Shown: positions 21,071 through 28,298, counted from the first letter of the stretch. The stretch: 32,433 bases of DNA from Planctomycetaceae bacterium (GCA_021297795.1 JAJTGL010000042.1:1-32433); one strand, 5' to 3'. Notes: generated by a model from the letters alone, not told the origin. Numbers and translations: made by a program.

Positions 21071-23029
21071 TCAGCGCGCCCGCCACTGGAGCCGTGCCGG
21101 AACCTGCCGCGGCGCGAGCCAGCGCCACTGCGTGTGGTAGGTCTCGTCGTTGTCGGCGATCCCGACGTTGATCGGGAGCGCATCCCACGAGGTGGCGCCG
21201 ACCGGCCTCGAGGCGGGGGAAAGGCGGATCGAGAGTCGCCAGCCGCGGTCGGTCTTGAGCAGCGTGGTCACTGCGGCGTCGGTCGGGACGAGCTTCTTCC
21301 CCGAGGGATCGAGGGTCTGGACAACCGGGGCGCCCGAGGCGGGGTCGTAGGCAACGAGGAACTCGCGTGCCTCTTCCCGCTCGCCGAGGACCACGCGCAC
21401 GCCGTCGCCGAGGAGGTCGTCGAGACGGCCGCGTCCCGGCGCGGGCTTTGCATCGGCCGAAAGCCGCGTGTCGTGCGTGTCGATGCGGATCTCGAGGCTG
21501 TCGGCGGATCCTGTCGCGTTCGCGGGTGCCTGTGCGAAGCGGATCATGGCGCGCGGCTCGGCGGTGTCGTACTCCGACCAGTTCCAGATCTCGGCGCCGA
21601 AATCGGCGGCGGCATCGAGGCTCGCGCCAACCTCGATCGTGCGAGCGATCGGCAGCCGCTGGCGGAGCACGATCGGCACCGTGCGCGACTTCGAGTCGAC
21701 GAACCGCGCGACCACCTCGAAGGGCGCCGGCATCTGCGGCACGACCTGTCGGTCGCAGCGCACCGGGATCGACACGGTTCGCGTCTCCCCGGGCGCGAGC
21801 CGGATCGCATCAAGAGGGAGTTCGAGGATGAACGGGCTCGCGAGGTCGGTGGTCGCCGGGTTGAAGAGGTCGATCGGCGTGCGGCTCGTCCACACGCGCT
21901 CGATCTCGCCGACACCATCTCGGTCGATGACCGCAAGCGGTGCGGGCGCCTCGGTGAGGTGCAGGGAGAACTCCACCTCGCGATCGATCGGGTTGCGGAG
22001 CACGACCTCCATCGAGCCTTCGACGTCCTTGCCGAGCGGATCGGCGATGGCGCCGCGAAGGACGACCGCGTCGCGTGCGGTCTTCAAGCCGTAGGCCGCG
22101 TCCTGATCGGCCTTCACCACCCAGTCGACCGGCAGCGTGCAACCCGCCACCTGGTGGTACGGCTCGATCGAGCCATCCTCGTCGATCACGAGGAAACTGA
22201 CGTGCTGCAGGTGGCCCGCGAGCGGATGCTGGTCGTTCGCGCCGCCGCAGGTGCCGAGCAGGAGGTAGGGGATGCCGTCGCGCGGCGGCAGCGCGCTCAG
22301 CGCGTGGTAGTGGCCGGCGATCACGTAAGACACGCCGTGACGCACGAGCATCGGCTGCACGCGCTCGTTCCACTTCGTCGGGCCGTGATCCCACAGCGGT
22401 CGGTGGAAGAGGAGGATGATCGGCTTCTTGCGCGTTGCCAGTTCGCCGAGCGTCTTGTCGAGCCACGCGAGCTGCGCATCGGAGAAGCCGGGCTGGATGC
22501 GGCCGTCGCCATCCTCGGTGTTGAGGATCACGAAGCTCGCGAGCTCGAGTTCGACCGCGTAGTAGAGCGGGCCGAAGAGCGCGCGGTACTCGTCGGCGAA
22601 GGAACGGTCGTTCGCATCGCGCGCGCCGCTGACGACATCGTGGTTGCCGGGTGTCGGATAGAACGGCATGCGCAGCCGGCCGACGATGTCGAGAAACGCG
22701 CGGCGTTCGCCGAGCACGTGATCGTGATCGCGCGAGTAGCCCTGCACGAGGTCGCCCACGCAGAAAACGGCATCCGGCTGCGCGCGGTTGAAGTCGTCGA
22801 CCGCTTCGCGCAAGTATCGGAGCCCCCAGTCGCGCCCGGTGGTGCGATCGGGCACGATCGCCACGATCTGCCGTCGCGCGCCGGGCGCCTGACGCACGAC
22901 CTGGCCGTCGACTGCCGCGCCCGCAGCATCCTTGGTGAACTCGGGCGGCACGGGAAGTGGCGCGCTGGCGCCAGCCATGGCGGTGGAGGCGAACGCGAGA
23001 ACGGCGAGGACGGTGCGCAAACCCTGCAT
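21071..23029 (-). CDS. Secreted metallophosphoesterase with C-terminal CBM9-like domain
   Basis: The 652-residue protein has a signal peptide (GLRTVLAVLAFASTAMAGASA). The phosphoesterase domain (about 50-300) shows VGDLVQGYSRD, TPGNHD, ILLFHRPLWDHG and VIAGHYHALS, the metal-binding motifs GD, GNHD, H and GHxH. The usual first motif DxH is replaced by PDRTTG, as in some planctomycete relatives that carry DRTGG. The segment from about 300 to 450 is beta-rich. The last 190 residues (from EVGASLDAAADFGAEIWNWS to LPINVGIADNDETYHTQWRW) resemble CBM9-like extracellular binding domains. It likely acts on a phosphoester outside the cytoplasm; substrate unknown. TAACCT lies 6 nt before the ATG and there is no Shine-Dalgarno. 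Confidence 0.85.
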   Translation of the reverse strand: MQGLRTVLAVLAFASTAMAGASAPLPVPPEFTKDAAGAAVDGQVVRQAPGARRQIVAIVPDRTTGRDWGLRYLREAVDDFNRAQPDAVFCVGDLVQGYSRDHDHVLGERRAFLDIVGRLRMPFYPTPGNHDVVSGARDANDRSFADEYRALFGPLYYAVELELASFVILNTEDGDGRIQPGFSDAQLAWLDKTLGELATRKKPIILLFHRPLWDHGPTKWNERVQPMLVRHGVSYVIAGHYHALSALPPRDGIPYLLLGTCGGANDQHPLAGHLQHVSFLVIDEDGSIEPYHQVAGCTLPVDWVVKADQDAAYGLKTARDAVVLRGAIADPLGKDVEGSMEVVLRNPIDREVEFSLHLTEAPAPLAVIDRDGVGEIERVWTSRTPIDLFNPATTDLASPFILELPLDAIRLAPGETRTVSIPVRCDRQVVPQMPAPFEVVARFVDSKSRTVPIVLRQRLPIARTIEVGASLDAAADFGAEIWNWSEYDTAEPRAMIRFAQAPANATGSADSLEIRIDTHDTRLSADAKPAPGRGRLDDLLGDGVRVVLGEREEAREFLVAYDPASGAPVVQTLDPSGKKLVPTDAAVTTLLKTDRGWRLSIRLSPASRPVGATSWDALPINVGIADNDETYHTQWRWLAPRQVPARLQWRAR

Positions 23030-23327
23030 TTCCAGAGGTTAGCCGAGACGGGTGGGGGTCGGAGGATGTGGCGGGGGCATGGCGGCGGCCAAAGTCGCGT
23101 TTCGAGCACGCGGGAAGGGGTGAGGGCCGCGAGGGAGGGGGGTGGAAACCGACTTCGAAAAAATGTGTGGAGGTCGGAATGTGATTGCCGAACAAGGAGA
23201 GCGTCAGGGGAGTTGTCTTCCTGAACACCTGCGCGGAGGTTCATCCGAGTTGCCTCGGAACCCTGCGGTGGTGCGCGGTGAGCGCGAAAGTGCCGCCGTA
23301 TCAAACTCGTCATCTTTCTCCCCTCCG

Positions 23328-23362
23328 CCCCGTCCGCTCAGAAATGATCGAACGGGGTTTTT
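23328..23362 (+). terminator. Hairpin with U-tract in the intergenic gap
   Basis: CCCCGT and ACGGGG pair over 6 bp across an 18-nt loop and are followed by TTTTTCTTT. The direction is rightward, yet no protein gene on this strand lies upstream within 3 kb, so it may end a small RNA. Confidence 0.4.
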
Positions 23363-23433
23363 CTTTGTGCTCGGCTTTGGTGGCAAGCGGGGCAGCGCGG
23401 TCGCTCACCGGAACCGGTGCCGGGTCCCGAACA

Positions 23434-23673
23434 GTGCCGGGTAGTTCGCGGGTACGACCGGGTACAAGCGGGTGCGTACCCGGCACCAACTGCAACTTTC
23501 CTATCCCCCAATCGTGCTCGGGTTGGAACCAGAGCACATGGTGCCTGCCTGGTGCCGGGTACGACCGGGTACAAGCGGGTGACTGCGCGGCACGGTTCTG
23601 GGCAAGCGGGTGACTGCGCGGCACGGTTCTGCGAGCGGGTGACTGCGCGGCACGGTTCTGCGTCACGGTTCTG
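23434..23673. repeat. Dispersed double-palindrome repeat, copy C, with amplified tail
   Basis: Module 1 (23434-23486, 53 bp) has perfect 10-bp ends GTGCCGGGTA and TACCCGGCAC. The spacer is 65 bp. Module 2 (23552-23593, 42 bp) has GTGCCG and CGGCAC ends. The tail beginning AAGCGGGTGACTGCGCGG and ending CACGGTTCTG then occurs three times in tandem (23573-23600, 23604-23631, 23634-23660, period 30-31 bp). A truncated fourth unit CACGGTTCTG lies at 23664-23673. An extra GAACCGGTGCCGGGT precedes module 1. The copy lies about 6.7 kb from copies A and B, also between divergent genes. Confidence 0.85.
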
Positions 23674-23958
23674 GGAGATTGCCAACTGCATTTCGCAGTC
23701 GGTCTGCGCCTGCCGCGTTCCTCCAAGGGATCCCGCGCCCGATATCAGTGAAATCCCGCGGGCTTTCTTGGCGACACCCCAAGGTGAAAGTAGGCTCCGG
23801 GACAGAGGCCCGGCCCAATCGATCGTCCAAGTTGGATCGTGGCCCCTGACTTGATTCGGGAAGCCGTGCGCCGACCCAAACCTCAGCTCTCGGTGAGCGC
23901 GCGATGGTGTTCGTTGCCGGACTCGCGCTCGATCCTCCTCCCTCTCCGTGACCGCGGA

Positions 23959-25563
23959 ATGAACGACGTGAAGCAACTCCTCACATCAATCCTCTCGCTC
24001 GCCGCGATCGTCTCGACGGCATTCCTGCGTCCGTCGGCGAGCGCGCAGTCAACCGCCTGCGAGAGCGACATCAACGGCGATGGCATCGTTTCGGGCGCAG
24101 ATCTCACGCAGATCCTCTCGGGCTGGGGAGCCTGTAGTGGATGTGCGGCGGACATTAATGGCGACAACCTGATCGACGGCATCGACCTCTCGTTCGTCCT
24201 CGCTCGTTGGGCTGGTCTGTGCGCGCCCACGGTGACCTCGATGTCCGCGTCGGCTGGTCCGCTCGGGGGCGGGGCCTCCGTGACAATTCTCGGCGACCAT
24301 CTTCTGACTCCGACGAGCGTCACTTTCGGCGGCGTGGCGGCCACGATCGTGTCGAGCACGCGGAACACGGTGACGGTGCTCACGCCCGCGAGACGACCGG
24401 GAGCCGTGGCCGTCCTCGTGACGACGGAGGGCGGATCCGTACCAGCTGGCGTGTTCACCTACTACGGCGCGCCAATACTCGGCGGCGTCTCGCCGAACAT
24501 TGGAGCTGCCGTTGGCGGCTCAGTGGTCTCGATCACAGGCACGGGCTTCTACGGGAGTCCATCCGTCTCGTTCGGCGGAATAGCCTCTCCAGCGGTTTCC
24601 TTGTTGTCGCCTACGCAACTCACGGCAGTGGCGCCCGCAGGTGCGGCTGGCTCGTCCGTGTCGATCTCAGTTTCGACGGCATCGGGGTCGGTGACTTCGC
24701 CCGGCGCGTTCACCTATGTCGCGATCATGGTCCCTCCATGGGCGACGATGATGGAGGCTGCACCAGATCCTGCAATCGTCACGAGCGCAACCATTCGTGA
24801 CGCGATCGTCGCGACGGGTTACGCATGGCGCGTGCGGGACAACGGAACGGGCATCGAGATGGTGCTGATACCGCCGGGCTCCTTCAACATGGGCTGCTCG
24901 GCGTCGATGGAATGGTCGTGCTTGACCAACGAAAGCCCTGTGCATTCAGTCGCCATGACGAACGCGTTCTATCTCGGCCGCTTCGAGGTGACGCAGGCGC
25001 AGTGGTCCGCGAAGATGGGCTCGAATCCGTCGAGCTTCCAGAGCGCGAGCCCCGAGGTCCCCGCAGTTCAGGTTCAGAATCGCCCGGTTGAGAGGGTTTC
25101 GTGGAATGCGATTCAGGGCTTCATGAGTGCGTCAGGCATGAGACTTCCGAGCGAGGCGGAATGGGAGTATGCGTACCGCGCAGGCACGACGACGGCGTTC
25201 CACGGGTTCGATGGGTATCCCGAAGGCACCAACAACGACGCGCTCGCCGGGAGTTTCGCCTGGTACGGACCGAACTCGGGCGCTCAGACGCGACCCGTGG
25301 GAGAGAAGTTGTCCAACGGCTTCGGGCTGCACGACATGGCGGGGAACGTTTGGGAGTGGGTGAACGATTGGTACTCGAGCAGTTACTACGTATCGAGTCC
25401 CTCGACGAACCCGATTGGTCCCGTATCCGGATCGACTCGCGTCGTGCGCGGGGCATCGTGGTACGGCAGTTCCATTGATCTTCGCTCGTCGTTTCGGGGT
25501 TCCTACGCGCCGAGTTACGCGCACATCAATGTCGGCTTCCGCGTCGCTCGTTCGCCGCTCTGA
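23959..25563 (+). CDS. Secreted SUMF1-domain protein with N-terminal dockerin and two IPT domains
   Basis: The 534-residue protein has a signal peptide (LTSILSLAAIVSTAFLRPSASA, cleavage about 29). A two-repeat dockerin-like module follows at about 33-88 (SDINGDGIVSGADLTQILSG and ADINGDNLIDGIDLSFVLAR). Two IPT/TIG Ig-like domains lie at about 91-174 and 176-256 (SAGPLGGGASVTILGDHL and PNIGAAVGGSVVSITGTGFY). A formylglycine-generating-enzyme-type (SUMF1) domain runs from about 285 to the end (MVLIPPGSFNMGCSAS, FEVTQAQWSAKMGSNPS, RLPSEAEWEYAYRAGTTTAF, GLHDMAGNVWEWVNDWY, VRGASWYGSS, NVGFRVARS). The two Cys that bind copper in true FGEs near the end are absent, so sulfatase activation is unlikely. 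Dockerin placed at the N-terminus is unusual. Start is the ATG before the signal peptide. Confidence 0.85.
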   Translation: MNDVKQLLTSILSLAAIVSTAFLRPSASAQSTACESDINGDGIVSGADLTQILSGWGACSGCAADINGDNLIDGIDLSFVLARWAGLCAPTVTSMSASAGPLGGGASVTILGDHLLTPTSVTFGGVAATIVSSTRNTVTVLTPARRPGAVAVLVTTEGGSVPAGVFTYYGAPILGGVSPNIGAAVGGSVVSITGTGFYGSPSVSFGGIASPAVSLLSPTQLTAVAPAGAAGSSVSISVSTASGSVTSPGAFTYVAIMVPPWATMMEAAPDPAIVTSATIRDAIVATGYAWRVRDNGTGIEMVLIPPGSFNMGCSASMEWSCLTNESPVHSVAMTNAFYLGRFEVTQAQWSAKMGSNPSSFQSASPEVPAVQVQNRPVERVSWNAIQGFMSASGMRLPSEAEWEYAYRAGTTTAFHGFDGYPEGTNNDALAGSFAWYGPNSGAQTRPVGEKLSNGFGLHDMAGNVWEWVNDWYSSSYYVSSPSTNPIGPVSGSTRVVRGASWYGSSIDLRSSFRGSYAPSYAHINVGFRVARSPL

Positions 25564-25635
25564 GATCCATTGCCCCATTCCAGTCTTCTACGACCCGTGG
25601 CATCGCTCGGATGTGATTGAGTCTCGAGGAACACC

Positions 25636-26253
25636 ATGTCGAATCAACCAGTCTTCGACCGTCTTCACGTGCTGATTGCCGGAGCGCTCATTGCCGCTGC
25701 GACGGCGATTGCCACACCCGCGCTTGCGCAGGGCTGTTCGTCCGACATCAACGGTGACGGTCGCGTCGACGGCGCGGATCTCGCCACCGTGCTCTCGAAC
25801 TGGGGCGCGTGTCCGGCGACGATCTCGTCGGTCTCGCCCGCGCAGGGGAGCGTGCTCGGAGGCACGGTCATCACGCTCACGGGCACGGGCCTCGCAGCGA
25901 CCAGCGCCGTCGCGGTCGGCGGCGCGCCGTGCACGAACATCACGGTGCTGTCGCCGACGCAAGTTCGCGCGACGACTCCGCCGGGGACGGCGGGAGAGGC
26001 GCCGATTTCGGTCACGACGCCTGCGGGCACCAGCCTTGCATCGACGCCGTTCACCTATGTCATGCAGTCGGTAACATCGATCGTGCCGGCGAGCGGTTTG
26101 TACACGGGCGGCACTGCGATCACGATCTCGGGCCAGTATCTCGCCGGCACGACCTCGGTGACGATCGGCGGCGTGCCCGCGACGGATGTGGTCGCCGTGA
26201 ACTCAACGACGGTCACGGCGGTGACGCCCGCCGGGTTCGGTCGGCGCAGTTGA
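25636..26253 (+). CDS. 5' part of frameshifted paralogue: signal peptide, dockerin repeat, two IPT domains
   Basis: The 205 codons encode a signal peptide (VLIAGALIAAATAIATPALA, cleavage about 31), a single dockerin repeat (SDINGDGRVDGADLATVLSN, then WGACP; the upstream paralogue has two) and two IPT domains (SVSPAQGSVLGGTVITLTG and SIVPASGLYTGGTAITISG). It breaks off at PAGFGRRS in the middle of the last IPT strand, just where the paralogue continues into its SUMF1 domain. The ATG has GAGGA about 5 nt upstream and lies 72 nt after the previous stop, so it shares the operon. See the next entry for the rest of the protein. Confidence 0.8.
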   Translation: MSNQPVFDRLHVLIAGALIAAATAIATPALAQGCSSDINGDGRVDGADLATVLSNWGACPATISSVSPAQGSVLGGTVITLTGTGLAATSAVAVGGAPCTNITVLSPTQVRATTPPGTAGEAPISVTTPAGTSLASTPFTYVMQSVTSIVPASGLYTGGTAITISGQYLAGTTSVTIGGVPATDVVAVNSTTVTAVTPAGFGRRS

Positions 26254-26260
26254 TGTCGTC

Positions 26261-27163
26261 GTGACGGGCGCGAAGGGTACGGTCATGGTGCCGGGCGGAT
26301 TCACCTACCAGTCCATCATCGTGCCCTCGTGGGCAACGCTGCTCGAGGCGATACCAGATCCGGCGGTGGTGACGAATCCAATGCTTCGTGACGCGATCAT
26401 CGCGACGGGCTTCGCATGGCGCGTCCGCGACAACGGGACGAACATCGAGATGGTGCTGATCCCGCCGGGCACCTTCAACATGGGGTGCTCGGCATCGAAT
26501 GCGGATGGTTGTAACAGCGACGAAAGTCCCGTGCACATGGTCACATTGACGAACGCGTTCTACCTCGGCCGCTACGAAGTGACTCAGGCGCAGTGGACTA
26601 CCAAGATGGGCTCGAATCCGTCGTACTTCCAGCCGCCGAACACGGCGACGGCGGATACCAACCGTCCGGTCGAGCGGGTTTCGTGGAACACAGTCCAGAG
26701 TTTCCTGACGGCGACGGGCCTGCGCCTGCCGACCGAGGCTGAGTGGGAGTATGCCTGCCGGGCGGGCACGACGACGGCGTTCCATGGATTCGCGGGCTAC
26801 AGCAACGGCACCAACGACGACACGCTGATCGGGAACATCGCTTGGTTCTCCGTCAACAACGGCGCATCGGGAACTGCGACCTACGGCACGAAGGCGGTCG
26901 GTCAGAAGGCCGCGAACGGCTTCGGCCTCCACGACATGTCGGGAAACGTGTGGGAGTGGGTGAACGACTGGTACTCGAGCAGCTACTACGCGTCGAGCCC
27001 GTCGACGAACCCGCCGGGGCCAACGTCTGCCTCGTATCGCGTGCTTCGCGGCGGATCGTGGCCCGATCCCACGAGCACCCTGCGCTCCTCCGACCGCGTC
27101 GACGTCGGGCCCGGCTCCGAGGTCGGCGACATCGGTTTCCGTGTCGCGAGGGCTCCCCTCTGA
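26261..27163 (+). CDS. 3' part of frameshifted paralogue: SUMF1 domain
   Basis: This frame lies one base out of register with the previous one. Its in-frame continuation backward from the GTG at 26261 to 26237 reads SVGAVDVV, which joins exactly onto AVTPAG of the upstream piece. It then completes the second IPT domain (VMVPGGFTYQ) and encodes a full SUMF1 domain (MVLIPPGTFNMGCSAS, YEVTQAQWTTKMGSNPSYF, RLPTEAEWEYACRAGTTTAF, GLHDMSGNVWEWVNDWY, VLRGGSWPDP, DIGFRVARAPL). The repaired protein would be 508 residues. The C-terminal catalytic Cys pair of FGE enzymes is absent here too. Taken alone, the piece has no signal peptide and a poor start, so it is unlikely to be a separate gene. Confidence 0.75.
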   Translation: MTGAKGTVMVPGGFTYQSIIVPSWATLLEAIPDPAVVTNPMLRDAIIATGFAWRVRDNGTNIEMVLIPPGTFNMGCSASNADGCNSDESPVHMVTLTNAFYLGRYEVTQAQWTTKMGSNPSYFQPPNTATADTNRPVERVSWNTVQSFLTATGLRLPTEAEWEYACRAGTTTAFHGFAGYSNGTNDDTLIGNIAWFSVNNGASGTATYGTKAVGQKAANGFGLHDMSGNVWEWVNDWYSSSYYASSPSTNPPGPTSASYRVLRGGSWPDPTSTLRSSDRVDVGPGSEVGDIGFRVARAPL

Positions 27164-27785
27164 GTTCCCTTCGCCTTTTTCTCTTCTCTCTACCCTTTTC
27201 TGTCTCCCCGTTCAGCCTCCAAATCACGTAGCGCGTTGATCGCGCGATGTCTGCGCGATGACCACAAGCAAGGTCCCGGACCCCTCTCAGCGCGAAGTTT
27301 GAGCGCTCGCGACTCGCTTCACTTTCGCTCGCTGTGGAGTTGGTGTCGCGGGCGACACCTGTGTATCGATCGGTGAAGTCGCCGCCGCGCGCAGCCTGGT
27401 CTCCGCCCTCCGGTCGCTTCGCGATCACCGTCGTGCGCGTCAAACTCGTGCGCCCAAGTTTCTCGATCCAGGTTGCGATCACGAGTTCGTCGCCGACGAA
27501 GCTCTCGCCGAGATAGTCGATCTCATGTCGCGCCACGAACCACATGCGGCCCTCGCGCGCGATCGACTCGCGCGCGGCATCCGCGTGCGCACCATGAAGT
27601 TCTGCGATCCGATCGATCCAGCCGAGGATCACGATGTTGTTCGCATGCGGAACAAGCGCGCTCACCTCTTCGGCGCCCACGCGATGCGCGCACGCGAAGA
27701 CGCCCGACGACACCGTCGCAAGTACCTCCGCGGGAACGGCCGCGCGGATCTCGTCGTGTGCCAGCTGTCGCCACGGTGCGTGCAT
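26853..27785 (-). CDS. Hot-dog fold acyl-CoA thioesterase-like protein, C-terminus uncertain
   Basis: The first 140 or so residues after the ATG at 27785 (VPHANNIVILGWIDRIAELH, MWFVARHEIDYLGESFVGDE, LVIATWIEKLGRTSLTRTTV) match the 4-hydroxybenzoyl-CoA thioesterase/YbgC type. Such proteins are normally 130-150 residues, with a last beta strand (typically a W-x-x-VD pattern) that I cannot find in frame. The frame instead runs on through low-complexity sequence (TASESEASRERS) and a Lys/Arg-rich part, then 310 bp antisense to the SUMF1 gene, to a stop at 26853. The real end is therefore probably before about 27190, after a frameshift or an insertion near 27340. TACGCT lies 6 nt before the ATG. 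Fold call fairly sure; end coordinate poor. Confidence 0.55.
   Translation of the reverse strand: MHAPWRQLAHDEIRAAVPAEVLATVSSGVFACAHRVGAEEVSALVPHANNIVILGWIDRIAELHGAHADAARESIAREGRMWFVARHEIDYLGESFVGDELVIATWIEKLGRTSLTRTTVIAKRPEGGDQAARGGDFTDRYTGVARDTNSTASESEASRERSNFALRGVRDLACGHRADIARSTRYVIWRLNGETEKGREKRKRRRELRGEPSRHGNRCRRPRSRARRRRGRRSAGCSWDRATIRREARDTRQTLAPAGSSTGSTRSSCSSTSRSPTPTRFPTCRGGRSRSRPSDRPPSCRRSQFPMRRC
27165..27209 (+). other. Pyrimidine tract after the SUMF1 paralogue
   Basis: Of 45 bases on the plus strand, 42 are C or T, starting one base after the SUMF1 stop codon. Such a tract does not look like coding DNA in either direction and is unlike the rest of the window. It could be a Rho-dependent or U-rich termination region. 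Confidence 0.5.
27342..27359. repeat. Perfect 8-bp palindrome within the thioesterase frame
   Basis: GGTGTCGC and GCGACACC flank a 2-bp centre. It sits where the thioesterase reading frame stops resembling its family, so it may mark an insertion or a hairpin at the real gene end. Confidence 0.4.
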
Positions 27786-27791
27786 GCCGAA

Positions 27792-27797
27792 AGCGTA
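27792..27797 (-). promoter_or_regulatory. -10 hexamer TACGCT of the thioesterase gene
   Basis: On the minus strand TACGCT is followed by TTCGGC and then the ATG at 27785, a 6-nt gap that implies a leaderless transcript. It faces away from the hexamer at 27818-27823. Confidence 0.5.
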
Positions 27798-27817
27798 ACG
27801 CACTCGCTTCGCAAGGG

Positions 27818-27823
27818 TACGAT
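27818..27823 (+). promoter_or_regulatory. -10 hexamer TACGAT of the DUF971 gene
   Basis: TACGAT is followed by GCGCAC and then the ATG at 27830, again a 6-nt gap. The -35 region of each divergent promoter would overlap the other's -10, so the two genes may compete for polymerase. Confidence 0.5.
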
Positions 27824-27829
27824 GCGCAC

Positions 27830-28240
27830 ATGTCGGTGCCCGAACGCGAATCGAATCACGAGCCGCATCAACAACCCCATCAAGAACCGCATGGCGCGGG
27901 GGGGCCGCGTCCGGTCTCGCTCGATGTCGACCGCGCGCGGGGCATGACCGTGCGCTGGGACGACGACTCTTCAGCATTCCTCGAGGTGCGCACGCTGCGC
28001 CGCCAGTCGCCGTCGGCCGACGCGCGCGAGCTGCGTTCGTCGATGGCGAAGAACCCGCTGACCGTGCTACCTGCCTCCTCGGGCGCCGCCGCGGGCCCGC
28101 TCACGATCACGGCCGTCGAGCCGATCGGCCACTACGCCGTCCGCATCCGTTTCAGCGACGGTCACGACACCGGCATCTACTCGTGGAAGTACCTCCACGA
28201 ACTGTGCCGCACGCACGGGAAGCCTGTGCAAGCCCGTTGA
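27830..28240 (+). CDS. DUF971 (gamma-butyrobetaine hydroxylase-like N-terminal) domain protein
   Basis: The 136-residue protein has a His/Pro-rich N-terminus (ESNHEPHQQPHQEPHGAGG) followed by a DUF971 domain: MTVRWDDDSSAFLEVRTLRR, QSPSADAREL, then the diagnostic ITAVEPIGHYAVRIRFSDGH and DTGIYSWKYLHELC. In gamma-butyrobetaine hydroxylase this domain binds zinc. Stand-alone bacterial versions are of unclear function and have been linked to iron-sulfur or carrier proteins. The Cys/His zinc ligands seen in the hydroxylase are not obvious, apart from the N-terminal His cluster. The ATG at 27830 is fixed by the hexamer just upstream. It precedes pyrF by 67 nt. Confidence 0.85.
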   Translation: MSVPERESNHEPHQQPHQEPHGAGGPRPVSLDVDRARGMTVRWDDDSSAFLEVRTLRRQSPSADARELRSSMAKNPLTVLPASSGAAAGPLTITAVEPIGHYAVRIRFSDGHDTGIYSWKYLHELCRTHGKPVQAR

Positions 28241-28292
28241 AGGGGTGCCGTACAGACGTCCGTCCGGATGTCGGCCGCCGCGCGCCGCCCGG

Positions 28293-28298
28293 TACACT
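28293..28298 (+). promoter_or_regulatory. -10 hexamer TACACT of pyrF
   Basis: TACACT ends 9 nt before the pyrF ATG at 28308, the same gap as for the TPR gene. Transcription would begin at or within 3 nt of the start codon. Confidence 0.5.

Larger units (their letters stand above)
23030..23958. other. Long divergent intergenic region without a convincing gene
   Basis: This 929-bp gap between the metallophosphoesterase (minus) and the first SUMF1 gene (plus) contains repeat copy C and the hairpin/U-tract at 23328-23362. There is also a possible small hairpin at 23149-23177, CCGACTTC with GAGGTCGG. Open frames across it encode only the repeat or lack coding character. The 23140-23370 part is less GC-rich than its surroundings, so a small RNA ending at the terminator-like site is possible. 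Confidence 0.5.

Noticed and set aside
20915..23224. A 769-codon plus-strand open frame opposite the metallophosphoesterase
   Set aside because: The minus strand carries all phosphoesterase motifs and a signal peptide, whereas the plus frame has none and is Arg-rich.
23573..23673. Tandem 31-bp units resembling a CRISPR array
   Set aside because: The units are directly adjacent with no unique spacers of regular size, and no cas genes are present.
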